Source of the DNA: Spirogloea muscicola | Taxonomy: Eukaryota; Streptophyta; Zygnematophyceae; Spirogloeales; Spirogloeaceae | Direction of reading: 5' to 3' | Length of the DNA: 18,469 nt | Assembly (NCBI GenBank): GCA_009602725.1 | Contig: WELB01000083.1 | Span: 510,924-529,392, forward strand | In this document: positions 6,214 through 14,560 of the stretch, piece by piece | How the letters are laid out: every line of letters begins with the position of its first letter | How positions within the stretch are numbered: the stretch's first letter is position 1 | The notes under the pieces: generated by a model | What the model saw: the letters and a program-made list of their open reading frames with translations, nothing else | Database searches by the model: none | What the model was told of the DNA's origin: nothing | Program-made: the position numbers and the translations under genes

Positions 6214-8238
6214 ATGATGGGAACCATGAGCGACCAGAAGGTCATCGAGCTCGAGCAGGGTTGGACCGTTATACAGAAGGGGATCACCAAGCTCAAGAAC
6301 GTGCTGGAAGGCGTCACAGAGGCGCAGTTCAACACCGATGACTGCATAAATCTCTACACGTGTCCTCCATCCTTCGCTTACGGCAGCGACCGCCTGCCTG
6401 TGTTGCCTGCTCGCCCTGAACTCCCACTCCTCTCCTCTGCCGGAGTTTCGTCATCTTGAGCCCCGAAGGGCGTGACGGGGTTCGACGACCAGGCCCCTCG
6501 CTTTCGCAGCATGCCCTAGCACGCGTGACAGTTTCCGCTGACTTTCTTGACTTTACTTTCACGCTTTCACAGGACCATTTACAATATGTGCACACAGATT
6601 TCTCCGCTGGACTACTCCCAGCAGCTCTATGACCGTTATCGAGAGGCTTTCAAAGATTACATCCAGTCTATGGTATACCTCTACTCCTTTCTGGCGACAT
6701 GGACAGGCTTGTGACACAGGCTGCTCCGCAAGACACGATGTGCTCTATCAGGGTGTCCATGCAAGAGCACCTTCTGAAGTCCAGAACGTGGACTTGCTTA
6801 GGTCACCAGGTCCAAGTTGACTTGTCGGACAAAGCCACATTGCGCGCTAATCAAATAGGTCTATCATCTGTCACAGGTATTGCCAGCTCTGAGGGAGAGG
6901 CATGATGAATCTATGCTGCGGGAGTTGGTCAGGCGATGGGGAAATCACAAGATAATGGTCAGGTGGCTCTCACTGTCTTTCAACTACTTGGAACATTACT
7001 TCATAGCCAGAAGACCACTTCCAACACTCAGAGAAGTCGGCCTCTTGTGCTTTAGGGAACTGGTGAGGGGTCTAAAGACCTGGCCAAAGTGCTTACAGCT
7101 ACAAGAGTAGCTCTGATCTGGAAATATCATCAGTGACACGACCTAAAGTACACATTTGAATCATTTCTTGAGAGACAGGTGGCAGCTGTCTTATCTGAAA
7201 CACCCTGGCTTGAAGTGCTAACAGAGGTTCACGGAGGGACTCTCATCTGCCTCTAATCTGCCTCTAACCTCTCATCTGCCTCAGTGGCTAATGCTTTGTC
7301 CTTCACTGGTCGTATTTGCTGACTCTTTATCACTCATGCTGTTGTGCCTCCTGCCAGGTCTATGAAGAGCTGAATGCAAAGGTCAAGGATGCAGTGATTG
7401 CTCTGGTGAGTCTTGGTAGTATCTTGAAGGACAAGGAAGTTGGAGTAGTTGGCCAAGTTGCAACAATTCACTTGTCATGCTCATCCTCCTCCTTGACGTA
7501 CTTATTGATGGGCTTCTTCACAGGAGTCTAAGCACACAGTCTCTACTTTGAGTTTGTGCAGATTGACCGAGAAAGGGAAGGGGAGCGGATCGATAGAGCC
7601 CTCCTCAAGAATGTACTTGGCATCTTTGTGGAGATGGGGATGGGGTCGATGTATGCCTACGAGGTCGACTTCGAGGCTTTCATGCTTCAAGCCACTGCTG
7701 ATTACTACAAAAGAAAGGCATCTTCGTGGATTCAAGAGGACTCTTGCCCGGACTTTATGCCGAAGGTAGGTGGCCAGTGTGCCACCTCGATCCTGTCGAG
7801 GTCCGCATGTCAGCATGGCAGGAGAAGACAGTAGACTTAGGGCGAATGTGCGAGATGACTGCAAGTCTTGCAAGAACTGCTAAAAATTTCTTGCCATGTA
7901 TCACATTGTACCGTGGTCCAGTCGCACGGGTCGTGCAGCTGACTCCCTCTTTGGTAGCAGGCTGAGGAGTGCTTGAAGCGAGAGAAGGAGAGTGGCTGAT
8001 TACCTCCATGCTGACAGTGAGCAGAAGCTACTTGAGGTGAGCTGTCATAATACTGGGCATGCAGGCAAGGGCGCATGCGTGGGTGGATTGATAGCTGTGT
8101 CCATCTTCTCTATTTGTCAAGCACTTACAAACTAGTGACACACTGGTGTTTCACACTTGCACACTCCTGTCACTGTAGAGGGTACGGACAGAGCTTCTGA
8201 GCCAATATGAACATCAGCTGCTGGAGAGGGAGCGCTGA
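6214..8238 (+). pseudogene. CUL1: Cullin-1 5' part, seven exons, truncated
   Basis: Cullin-1 is the scaffold of SCF ubiquitin ligases: its N-terminal repeats bind SKP1/F-box and its C-terminus binds RBX1. Exons by similarity to plant CUL1 and splice sites: 6214-6359, 6573-6672, 6877-7062, 7358-7405, 7562-7765, 7961-8036, 8179-8235; all introns GT-AG. Key stretches: [105 protein letters not shown]. Only about the first 250 of some 740 residues are present; the RBX1-binding cullin homology domain is missing. Exon 6 is 76 bp where 78 keeps frame (two bases lost in a GA run near 8009-8012). Exon 7 reads RVRTELLSQYEHQLLERER, then TGA exactly where minus-strand RT begins. Possible starts are ATG 6214, 6217 or 6226. 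The break may be real or an assembly join. Confidence 0.88.
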
Positions 8239-10683
8239 TAACCACGCCGCCGCCCCTGGGGAAGAGGCTGAGAGGAGCCGGGCACGGCCACGAAGGTTAG
8301 ACGGAGGGAGAAGCTCCACCACCTGGTCAGAGGCCGCACTTTCAACCAGCGCCGTCAAGCGTGCTTAGGCACGCGGGTCGGGGGTGTGGGCGAGGTGGGT
8401 GAAAGGGACGATCTGCTCCGATATGTCGGGGTGGACCGCCAGGAGTCCGTCTCGGGCAGAGCGGAGGGCAATCTGGAAAGGCAGCTGGCTGATCTCCACT
8501 TCCGCTGCCGCCTGCTCCAGGGCGCGCTGGCTGGGACAAGAAATTTCTGGCACATAGGGGCTGCAACCTGCGCCCAGCTGCCCATGGAGGCTGCCTCACA
8601 GGCGTGGGCAACTGAGCGGCATCCCAAGCCGCCGCGGCTGGCCGGCAGGCTAGCCTGCAGCAACGCAGCTGGTGAGGAGAGAAACGCGGGGTGCTGCATG
8701 AGGGTGGCCGCCGGCGCGGAGATGCCGGAATCAAATGCCGCATAAGATGCCTCCACCGCCGGTGGGGAGGGGTGATGCGGGGCAAATAGTGTGGCTGCTG
8801 CGCGATGCATCTTGTCAGCACAGCGGTCGCCAGCTGCATGTCCTGCAGCGTGTGAAGATGGTCCGCCGGCCGGAGTTGTTCCTGCGGCCCCGCCTGCAGC
8901 TGCTCCATCTCAAAGACAGGTGTGCCGATGGGGGGGCCAAAGAGTGTGAAGCCCCCGGCTGGTGTCTGGCAGCCCGAGGGCAGGCGCAGGTGGGCTGGCA
9001 GGCCCTGGGGGGACCAGGCACTGCCCTTGGCTTCACGGATGCCCAGGCCGATCGCACCCAGCTGCACTTTGAGGGTAGCGAAGGCTGCCACGACGTCTGT
9101 CGGCCCCACTAACGTGGTGTCATCAGCGTATGTGGGGACGAGGACGCCTGGGTGAGCCGCAACCGTTGCCAGCAGCGCACGGTTGTGAGCCAGCGCGTAG
9201 TAGAGCCCCGCCAGCAGATCCCCTTGGCCTGTGGAGGAATGGAGGACCTCCACCCCACTGTGCCCTGTCCGCCACAGCAAGTCGCTAGGCTGACCGTAGC
9301 CCAGCCTGAAGAAGGGTAGGAGGCTGGGGAAGGCCGCCCGCAGCTCCTCTGCGATGACATCCCGGTCTGCGCTGTTGAACACATTCCGGACATCTACCGC
9401 CAAGGCCATCCATCCGGGGTTCAGGTCCAGGGCGGCCCGTACGCCGTGCACGACCACCTCACCGCTGCTCCGTGCCGAACTGGTGGGGCGCCAGGTGGGC
9501 CAGCCCCGCGTGCTGTTGCCATAGCGCGCGCCCCACCAGGCGGTAGAGCACTTCGCCTATGGCAATGGGCCTGACCCCCCCATTGGCCTTGCTGAGGGCC
9601 AGCAGCGTGCTGGTGCAGAGGACGCCGTGGATGCTGGCCGGGACCTGGTCGCGTGCAAGGAGCTGGCACACCTGGTGGAGCGCCTGGAAGTCACTTGGTT
9701 CTCCCTTCAGGAAGAGCTCGCGGAGATGCTCTGTAAGCATGTGTGACGGACCTCCAGCGGCTGCGCGACGGCTGCTCTGCAAAGCCTGCCGAAGAGCGTC
9801 AGCATCGAGGGCCACCTCCTCCGGCGGAGCGAAGGTGGCCAGCCACGGAGGCAGGGGGGAGCGGGCCTCAGGGTTAGGCTCGCTTGTGGTTGGCCCGGCC
9901 TGACCGCGTGGTGAAGGTCGTCTGGCAGTGCCGGCATAGCAGTGGTTCGGGCGAGTGAGATGGGAGCGAGAGCGGTGGAGCTGGTTTGCACGGTGAAGGC
10001 GGAGGCGGCAGTGGCGAGAGCGGCGTCGAGGGCGCCGACGGCAGGGGGCAGGGCGGCGCGAGAGGCGGGATGGTAGATGGCTGGGAAGGCAGAAGCTCAG
10101 ACGGGGGAAGCGGCGGCGAGGTCGAGGCGGGTGGCTGGTGCGGCGGAGGTGGACTCTGGGGTGGCGCTGGCGGTGACGGCGGCGACGGAGGTGACGGCAG
10201 CAGCGGCGAGGGCGGTGGGGACGGCGGCCCTGCTGCCACGGGAGGCGCACTCACAGGGATATCAGGGGCAGCATCACGCCCAGGGGGCAAGGCACCCTGC
10301 GGAGAGACCGGGTTCACCTCGGGGGGCCCTTCACATCTCGAGGGCTGAGCCGATAAAGCAGGTGTCCATCGCGTCTCACGGGCAGGAGGATGCTCCTCCG
10401 TGATCGGCTCCTGAGGTGAGACTGCCAGGACGGTGGCGATGGGGTTGCAAGCTGCGGCGGCCGCATCGGGCATCGTGCCAGTGGGGCTGGGATACCCCTT
10501 GCAGTGTTTCCGGTGCGAGGAGACACCGCGGGGAGTTGCAAAGTCCCGCGGACAGGTTGGGCACTGCGCGCACGCGGGCTCCGCAGGCGGGGGTGACGGC
10601 GGCGGAAGAGATGGCGCTGGGGTCGGTGAAGGTAGCCTGTTGACGGCATCGAGGGCGGAGAGGACGAGGAACCGCTGCGCCTA
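8239..10683 (-). mobile_element. Non-LTR retrotransposon body: zinc-finger region and reverse transcriptase (broken)
   Basis: Best preserved RT here. From the N-terminal side: Cys/His finger-like motif (10501-10563, C-x2-C-x12-H-x2-H-C), a Pro/Ser-rich linker, a second motif (9880-9936, C-x2-C-x12-H). RT follows: NGGVRPIAIGEVLYRLVGR (about 9527-9585), motif A AVDVRNVFNS (9371-9402), motif B GQGDLLAGLYYAL (9191-9229), motif C YADD (9119-9130), motif D GIREAKGSAWSP, motif E PPIGTP. The thumb-like part has ASYAAFDSGISAPAATL and ends ARLLSASSPGAAAWLSALP at 8239. Four frameshifts (near 9890, 9458, 8800, 8560) and in-frame stops at 10681-10683 and 8365-8367. The Cys/His knuckle and RLE-type domain that should follow are absent; the copy stops in the cullin exon. 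Confidence 0.88.
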
Positions 10684-10893
10684 GGCAAACTTGGCCGGGG
10701 GAAGTTCGGGACTCCGGCTCCGAAGGCGGCGCCGAGAACGCGCGGGTGCGGNAGGGCGGCGCCGAGAGCTGCACGCCGCCGCGGACCCCATGGCGGGCGC
10801 CGCCGGCGACGGCGCCGGCGGCGGCCCGGGGTTTGGGAGGGGCGGCGGCGCCCGCGACCTAAACCTAAAGCCGGAGGAGTGGCAGTCTCGCAC
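10684..10893 (-). mobile_element. Probable N-terminal extension of the retrotransposon ORF
   Basis: Same frame as the finger region, separated only by the TAG at 10681-10683. It reads from a possible Met (10893 or 10791: MGSAAACSSRRRP) through Arg/Ser-rich sequence to SPELPPAKFA. No domain recognised. Low-complexity GC-rich DNA makes open frames cheap, so coding status is uncertain. One ambiguous base (n) is at 10752. Confidence 0.4.
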
Positions 10894-10897
10894 CGTC

Positions 10898-10985
10898 TTG
10901 CTGATGCTGCCTCAGGCTCTGGCCAGGGGGCCCGCTTCCAGGAACCCAGTCTCTCTGACCTGAGGCTGCTTAGCAGGGGTTACTG
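10898..10985 (+). mobile_element. Retrotransposon C-terminal tail remnant
   Basis: Reads AASGSGQGARFQEPSLSDLR and LLSRGY-stop (TGA 10983-10985). It matches only the last 30 codons of the C-terminal domain. Closest in form to the copies ending at 1478 (-) and 14238 (+), which also have DLRLL or NLRLL before the terminal motif. Confidence 0.7.
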
Positions 10986-11032
10986 AGTGCTTCGTTTCTC
11001 TCGCAGCCCTTCCCTGTGGCTTGCGCAGCGAG

Positions 11033-11089
11033 GTTGCTCTTCCTCCCCTCAGCTCATCTGCCTTCCTACTGCTGACACGGGGTTACTAG
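11033..11089 (+). mobile_element. Retrotransposon C-terminal tail remnant
   Basis: Reads VALPPLSSSAFLLLTRGY-stop (TAG 11087-11089). Only the last codons survive, 48 bases after the end of the previous tail. It is directly followed by antisense type B 3' UTR sequence. Confidence 0.6.
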
Positions 11090-11094
11090 GAAGA

Positions 11095-11192
11095 GAAGTG
11101 CGCGCCCATAGAAAAGAGGGGCTGGCAAAGCCAGCCCTCTTTCTTTGGCTTTGGACATTGTTCATTCTTTTTTGGGCTGGCTTTGCCAAGAA
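11095..11192. repeat. Type B 3' UTR with internally inverted hairpin segment
   Basis: Contains a minus-orientation hairpin GGGCTGGCAAAGCCAGCCC (11119-11137), then a spacer whose reverse complement equals the spacer next to the hairpin at 5361-5395, then a second, plus-orientation partial hairpin GGGCTGGCTTTGCCA (11174-11188). Outer flanks on both sides match the minus-strand tail at 5315-5440. Confidence 0.6.
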
Positions 11193-11305
11193 AGAGGAGC
11201 CGGAGAAAGGACTACACTACAAAACACTGCAGAACACAGAAACGATGCAGAGGAAAGCTCAGTACCCACGAGTGAGCAACATCAGGTCTGAGTAGCTCGC
11301 TAAGA
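11193..11305 (-). mobile_element. Retrotransposon C-terminal tail and proximal 3' UTR, minus strand
   Basis: On the minus strand it gives SYSDLMLLTRGY-stop (stop 11259-11261), followed by 3' UTR down to 11193. It matches 5401-5500 closely, so it is the same subfamily but truncated to the last dozen codons. Confidence 0.7.
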
Positions 11306-11419
11306 GCGCCCTGGCAGCCTAGCCTGCGGCTCCGTCATGAACACCTGTATGCATCTGGCTGGCTTTCACAGCCGCTCTTTCAATACCAGCAGCTGTCTCT
11401 TTGTGCTTGTTGTTCTTAG

Positions 11420-11510
11420 TGGTTCCCCTGGCCCCTTCTCGTTCTTTGTTCATTCTTTTTTGGGCTGGCTATTTCCAGCCCCTATCCTCAATGGGCGGGC
11501 CCTTCTTCTT
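11420..11510 (+). repeat. Type B 3' UTR, solo
   Basis: Near-identical to 441-520: CCCCTTCTCGTTCTTTGTTC, hairpin GGGCTGGCTATTTCCAGCCC (11462-11481), ATCCTCAATGGGCG. A weaker hairpin unit (GGCTGGCTTTCACAGCC) precedes it at about 11356. Confidence 0.7.
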
Positions 11511-11602
11511 GCTGATATTAGTATCGCAGTGGACCAGCGTGCCTTGGGTGGATACTATCATCAGCAAGGAGGTGCGGGACTGCCTCCTGATTCAGGAGAA
11601 AT

Positions 11603-11708
11603 CACGTCGAGGACGTGCGTGGTTTCATTGGTTATTTCCCAACTTGCACGCCCGGGGAGTCGATCTCGCGACCTGTACCCCGGTTCTCCACTCCAATATA
11701 CGTGCAAG
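11603..11708. repeat. Structured tRNA-like repeat, copy 2, with palindrome
   Basis: The core 11643-11708 is closed by a perfect 8-bp inverted repeat, CTTGCACG/CGTGCAAG, with nested CCGGGG/CCCCGG and GTCG/CGAC arms. The palindrome CACGTCGAGGACGTG is at 11603-11617. It corresponds to 5183-5303 on the other strand, but lacks the AAC run; the spacer between core and palindrome is 25 bases instead of about 41. Confidence 0.6.
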
Positions 11709-13282
11709 ATGTCCAAAATAAAGCTCGTGCATTTGAAATGAACAAAGGCCAATTGGCCAAGTACAAAGGCAAGCACATCTGAAGACCTACATAACCTACA
11801 GCGAATTGACCCGCTCAGTAACCACGGGTCAAACCATAGAGGTCGCTAATCGATTCCTGAATACTAGATGGCAGATATGAAGCCCTTCTGCAACCAACTA
11901 GAGCTCGCCCAGCTTTCTGGTTCAAAGCATTAGCCTGAGCACGCTGCAAACAGGCCGAAACTCGTCGTCGCAAGAACGACAGATATGCAGCTGGCAAGCC
12001 CATCTCAGCCGGGAACACATCTGCATGTCGTGTGTAGCCTAGATTGGCAATATTTTGAAGGGGAGTGTGGGAACGAGGACCTAAGCAGCCAAAAGTCGAC
12101 TGCTGCTGGCAGGAGCTGATCGCAGTGGGGGTAAAATCGGAGTATTGCTGCAGCTTTCTTTGTTCGGCACCACCCACTGCGTGGCCAGCGATGTCCGTCG
12201 ATGCTGGACTTTTATAGGCCTCCGTAACAACATCGACCAAGGCCCGTGGTCCTCCACCAGGTCGCACGCCCACAATGTCAAGTGTGCGGCGATGATGACG
12301 TCCCTGGGCATCCGTGATGATAGGCATATCGTTGTTCACTTCCACGACCGCACGGTACCCGGCGACGCGCCTCAAACCCGCCAGGGCATCACGAAGGAGG
12401 TTGTGGATGCCCACCACTTCTGGTCCAGTGGGGCATCGCAGCATGTGAGTGGCGAGCTCAGCACCCTCTGCACGGAAGCCTCACTCACACTGGCGCACCC
12501 CAATCAGGCATTTAGGTGGTAGGCCGAGGAAGAGTTGAAGCGACGTCCGAAAGGCCTCGGAGCTCAAGCTGAAGGCGTTCGCGACGGCGTGAGAGGTGAT
12601 CCAGTCTGTGGCGAGATAAGTCTTGCTAGCCTCCTTGAATTGTCTGAATCTCTGGCAGCTTCCTCAACCTTCTGCGGCGCTCATCTTCCACTGCCGTAAC
12701 CAGTCTGGATTGTGCCCCTCTGTCAGAAGCTTGGGCGAGGTCTGAGAATGGCGTGAGTAGGGGTTGTATTGAGGGAAAAGAGCCGACTGCCGAGTCGCGG
12801 ATGCTCCTCAGATCCGCTTGGAAAGGGAATGAGCCTTCCTCCACATTGCGTACTGGGTCGTGGAAGTAAGGGAAGCGCATGGGAAGCAGAGAGGCGATCT
12901 GGTGCCAGCAGCCCAGGAAGGCTGCTTGCGCCATCTGCTCCAACGACCGGCAGCCAAGGCCGCCCATGCTAGTGGGGAGGGAGGCCTGGAGGGAAGCTGA
13001 GGGGAAAGATGAAGAGTGTAGTGTGGATGCCAGGGACTGCAGAAGAGAGATCATATTCCTTGTAGAGCTCCACCACCATGCCCAATGGGGCGACTGTCCG
13101 TTGCAGATAGCAAGCCCGTTGGCCGATGCAGCGGGTGAGAATGGCCAACGCCAGCTGTATGTCACCAAGGAGGGGAAGGGAAGGGAGGGGGCGAGGTATT
13201 TGTGAAGGCGCTCCCGCAAGTCCACCGCCACGTGAGCTGGTGTACCGAGGGGGACCTTGAGGATGGCCAGCCCATTGGCAGG
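11709..13282 (-). mobile_element. Non-LTR retrotransposon: RT C-terminal part, Cys/His knuckle, RLE-type domain, type A 3' end
   Basis: Longest copy linking the RT tail to the endonuclease-like domain. On the minus strand from 13282: PANGLAILKVPLGTPAHVAV, DIQLALAILTRCIGQRACYL, ASLPTSMGGLGCRSLEQM, then TYLATDWITSHAVANAFSL. The knuckle follows as C-E-stop-G...H-x3-C (a TGA at 12481-12483 replaces its second Cys), then IHNLLRDALAGLRRVAGY, GRHHRRTLDIVGV, RALVDVVTEAYKSP, AEQRKLQQYSDF, LRRRVSACLQRAQANAL and ISDLYGLTRGY-stop (11815-11817). Three frameshifts (near 13165, 13020, 12640) besides the TGA. From 12444 to 11815 the frame is open for 209 codons. The 3' UTR has GGCCAATTGGCC (11747-11758). Confidence 0.88.
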
Positions 13283-13336
13283 GGTCCAGGGAGGACAAGG
13301 TAGCCCGTAAGGTGCTACGCCCGTCCGGCGCCTGGA
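13283..13336. repeat. 54-bp nested-palindrome repeat, copy 2
   Basis: Copy of 3543-3596. Arms: TCCAGG/CCTGGA (perfect 6 bp), GGAC/GTCC and GTAGC/GCTAC. On the minus strand it runs in frame with the retrotransposon RT reading (GVAPYGLPCPPWT), so a coding origin is possible. The likeness to copy 1 stops exactly at its left border. Confidence 0.55.
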
Positions 13337-13365
13337 ATTATATGTACTTGTCCATTATGGTAAGG

Positions 13366-13431
13366 TATGGTAATCGTCCATTGCATCATCCGATAAGCGC
13401 TATGTACTGATTGTCATTTAGACCGATCCGC
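13366..13431. repeat. 66-bp repeat X, copy 2
   Basis: Gapless match to 4439-4504 (about 82 % by eye). It lies 23 bases before the next endonuclease-domain fragment. The hairpin of copy 1 is not kept here, which argues against a conserved structure. Confidence 0.5.
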
Positions 13432-13453
13432 TACAATATGTATAAGTGAAAGA

Positions 13454-13975
13454 CTCTTCGACGTCGTTTTTGTCGACGCATGCCAACCAGGGGCACCCAC
13501 ACCGACGGTGCCAGGTTGGGCGGCACATCATGCGCAGAAGAAGGAGAGGCACTATAAGGACCACCCCTGGGGCGCCCACTTCTTCCCATGCGCCATGGAC
13601 ATATATGGCGGCCACAGAACGAAGTGGTCTTCCCTCCTCCACCGCCTGACACAGAATGTCGATGCCCGCCGATGCAGTCGGGCGGGTAGCTTAGGGCATC
13701 TTAGTGTCCCGCAAGCCATCGTTCCCCGCTATAGAACGCGGCTATCATTGAGTCTACAGCACTCGCAGGCACTCGCTATATTCAACTGTGCTGGGCGTGC
13801 GTTAGGCCAGGCTAATTGCTTCCGTGGTGGTGGTCTGGCTCCTCAGCTTAGCTTGTCAAATATGTATGTGCTCACTCGCGGATAGTAGTGTTCCCTTTAG
13901 CCAGCTCATTTCCCCGTTACCAGGACATTTGTAAGGCTAGAATTGGCCTATTTTCATTTCATACGCACCGCGCGC
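13454..13975 (+). mobile_element. Divergent non-LTR retrotransposon fragment: RLE-type domain, type A-like 3' end
   Basis: One open frame from 13454 to 13887: LFDVVFVDACQPGAP, HHAQKKERHYKDHPWGAHFF, AMDIYGGHRTKWSSLLHRL, RYRTRLSLSLQHSQALAIF, NCAGRALGQANC and NMYVLTRG-stop. The blocks D-V-V-F-V, (A)Q-K-K-E-R-H-Y and the FFP.AMD.YGG segment match the other copies but clearly form a separate lineage. The terminal Tyr codon is replaced by TAG. The following GAATTGGCCTATTTTCATTT (about 13938) resembles the type A UTR. Confidence 0.78.
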
Positions 13976-14027
13976 CTCCTCTCTTTTTCCAGAGGTGGCT
14001 TGCCCGTAACTCTTCGACCCTGAGTGG

Positions 14028-14150
14028 CGGTCCATGGCCCACGCCTTCGAGAAATAGGAAGAAGAGAAAGGAATAGCTCTTCCAATTTACAGCAGTGGCT
14101 GTGAAGAAAAGCTCTTGCAATGTACGGCAATGGCTGCACGGCGTCATTGC
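14028..14150 (-). repeat. Composite antisense hairpin units
   Basis: Starts GGTCCATGGCCCACGCCTT, CGAGAAATAGGAAGAAGAG and continues with two units of GCTCTTCC/GCTCTTGC, a spacer and CAGTGGCTGTG/CAATGGCTGC. Same composition as 2391-2570. The junction after CACGCCTT recurs at three places. Confidence 0.55.
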
Positions 14151-14238
14151 TTTGGCTGCAGCCTCTGGCTACAGACAGGGGACCCGCTACCTGGAGACTA
14201 CTTTCTCTAACCTGCGGCTGCTCAACAGGGGATATTAA
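14150..14238 (+). mobile_element. Retrotransposon C-terminal tail remnant
   Basis: Reads LAAASGYRQGTRYLETTF, SNLRLLNRGY-stop (TAA 14236-14238). It is fused in place to the antisense hairpin units on its left. Confidence 0.65.
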
Positions 14239-14284
14239 GCACCCAGTGGCCACTTGAGTAGCTGTATGCTATGGCGCGTTTCTG

Positions 14285-14500
14285 GCCCCTTCGAACTTTG
14301 TTCTTTCGTCTCTCTGGGCTTGCCAATCACAGCCATCGCCCTCTGCTGCAGGAGTCTTCCTCTTGTACATTCCTTTGGGCTTGCCTCTCACAGCCATTGA
14401 CTTACAATGGAAGAGTCGTCGCTCTCTTTCTGTGGGCTCGCCTCTCACAACCATTGCCATACATCAAAAGAGCCGTTCTGCGAGCATCTGCGAGCTGGCC
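14285..14500 (+). repeat. Tandem 57-61 bp hairpin units
   Basis: Three successive units start GGGCTTGCCAATCACAGCC (about 14318), GGGCTTGCCTCTCACAGCC (14379) and GGGCTCGCCTCTCACAACC (14435). Each is followed by a CATTG/CATCG box and GGAAGAGTC, GGAGTCTTCC or AAGAGCC. They are the sense version of the units at 2346-2575 and 14028-14150 and related to the type B 3' UTR hairpin. Confidence 0.65.
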
Positions 14501-14560
14501 GTACGCTGGCTGCTGCCTCCGGCTATAGGCGAGGGTACTGCTTTCTGGGTTCGTCGTTGC
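14488..14560 (+). mobile_element. Retrotransposon C-terminal domain remnant
   Basis: Reads EHLRAGRTLAAASGYRRGYC, the conserved H-L-R-A-G-R block of the C-terminal domain, then loses likeness. The tandem hairpin units lie directly upstream. Confidence 0.55.

Noticed and set aside
5376-6341. 321-codon open frame on the + strand
   Set aside because: It is antisense to the minus fragment 5460-5785, then runs through GC-rich low-complexity DNA and into cullin exon 1 in the wrong frame.
9986-10403. Gly/Ser-rich open frames on the + strand
   Set aside because: They are the antisense of the Pro/Ser-rich linker of the retrotransposon ORF.
10691-10963. Host gene on the + strand in GC-rich DNA
   Set aside because: Arg/Gly/Ala-rich low-complexity translation with an ambiguous base; its 3' half overlaps a retrotransposon tail in another frame.
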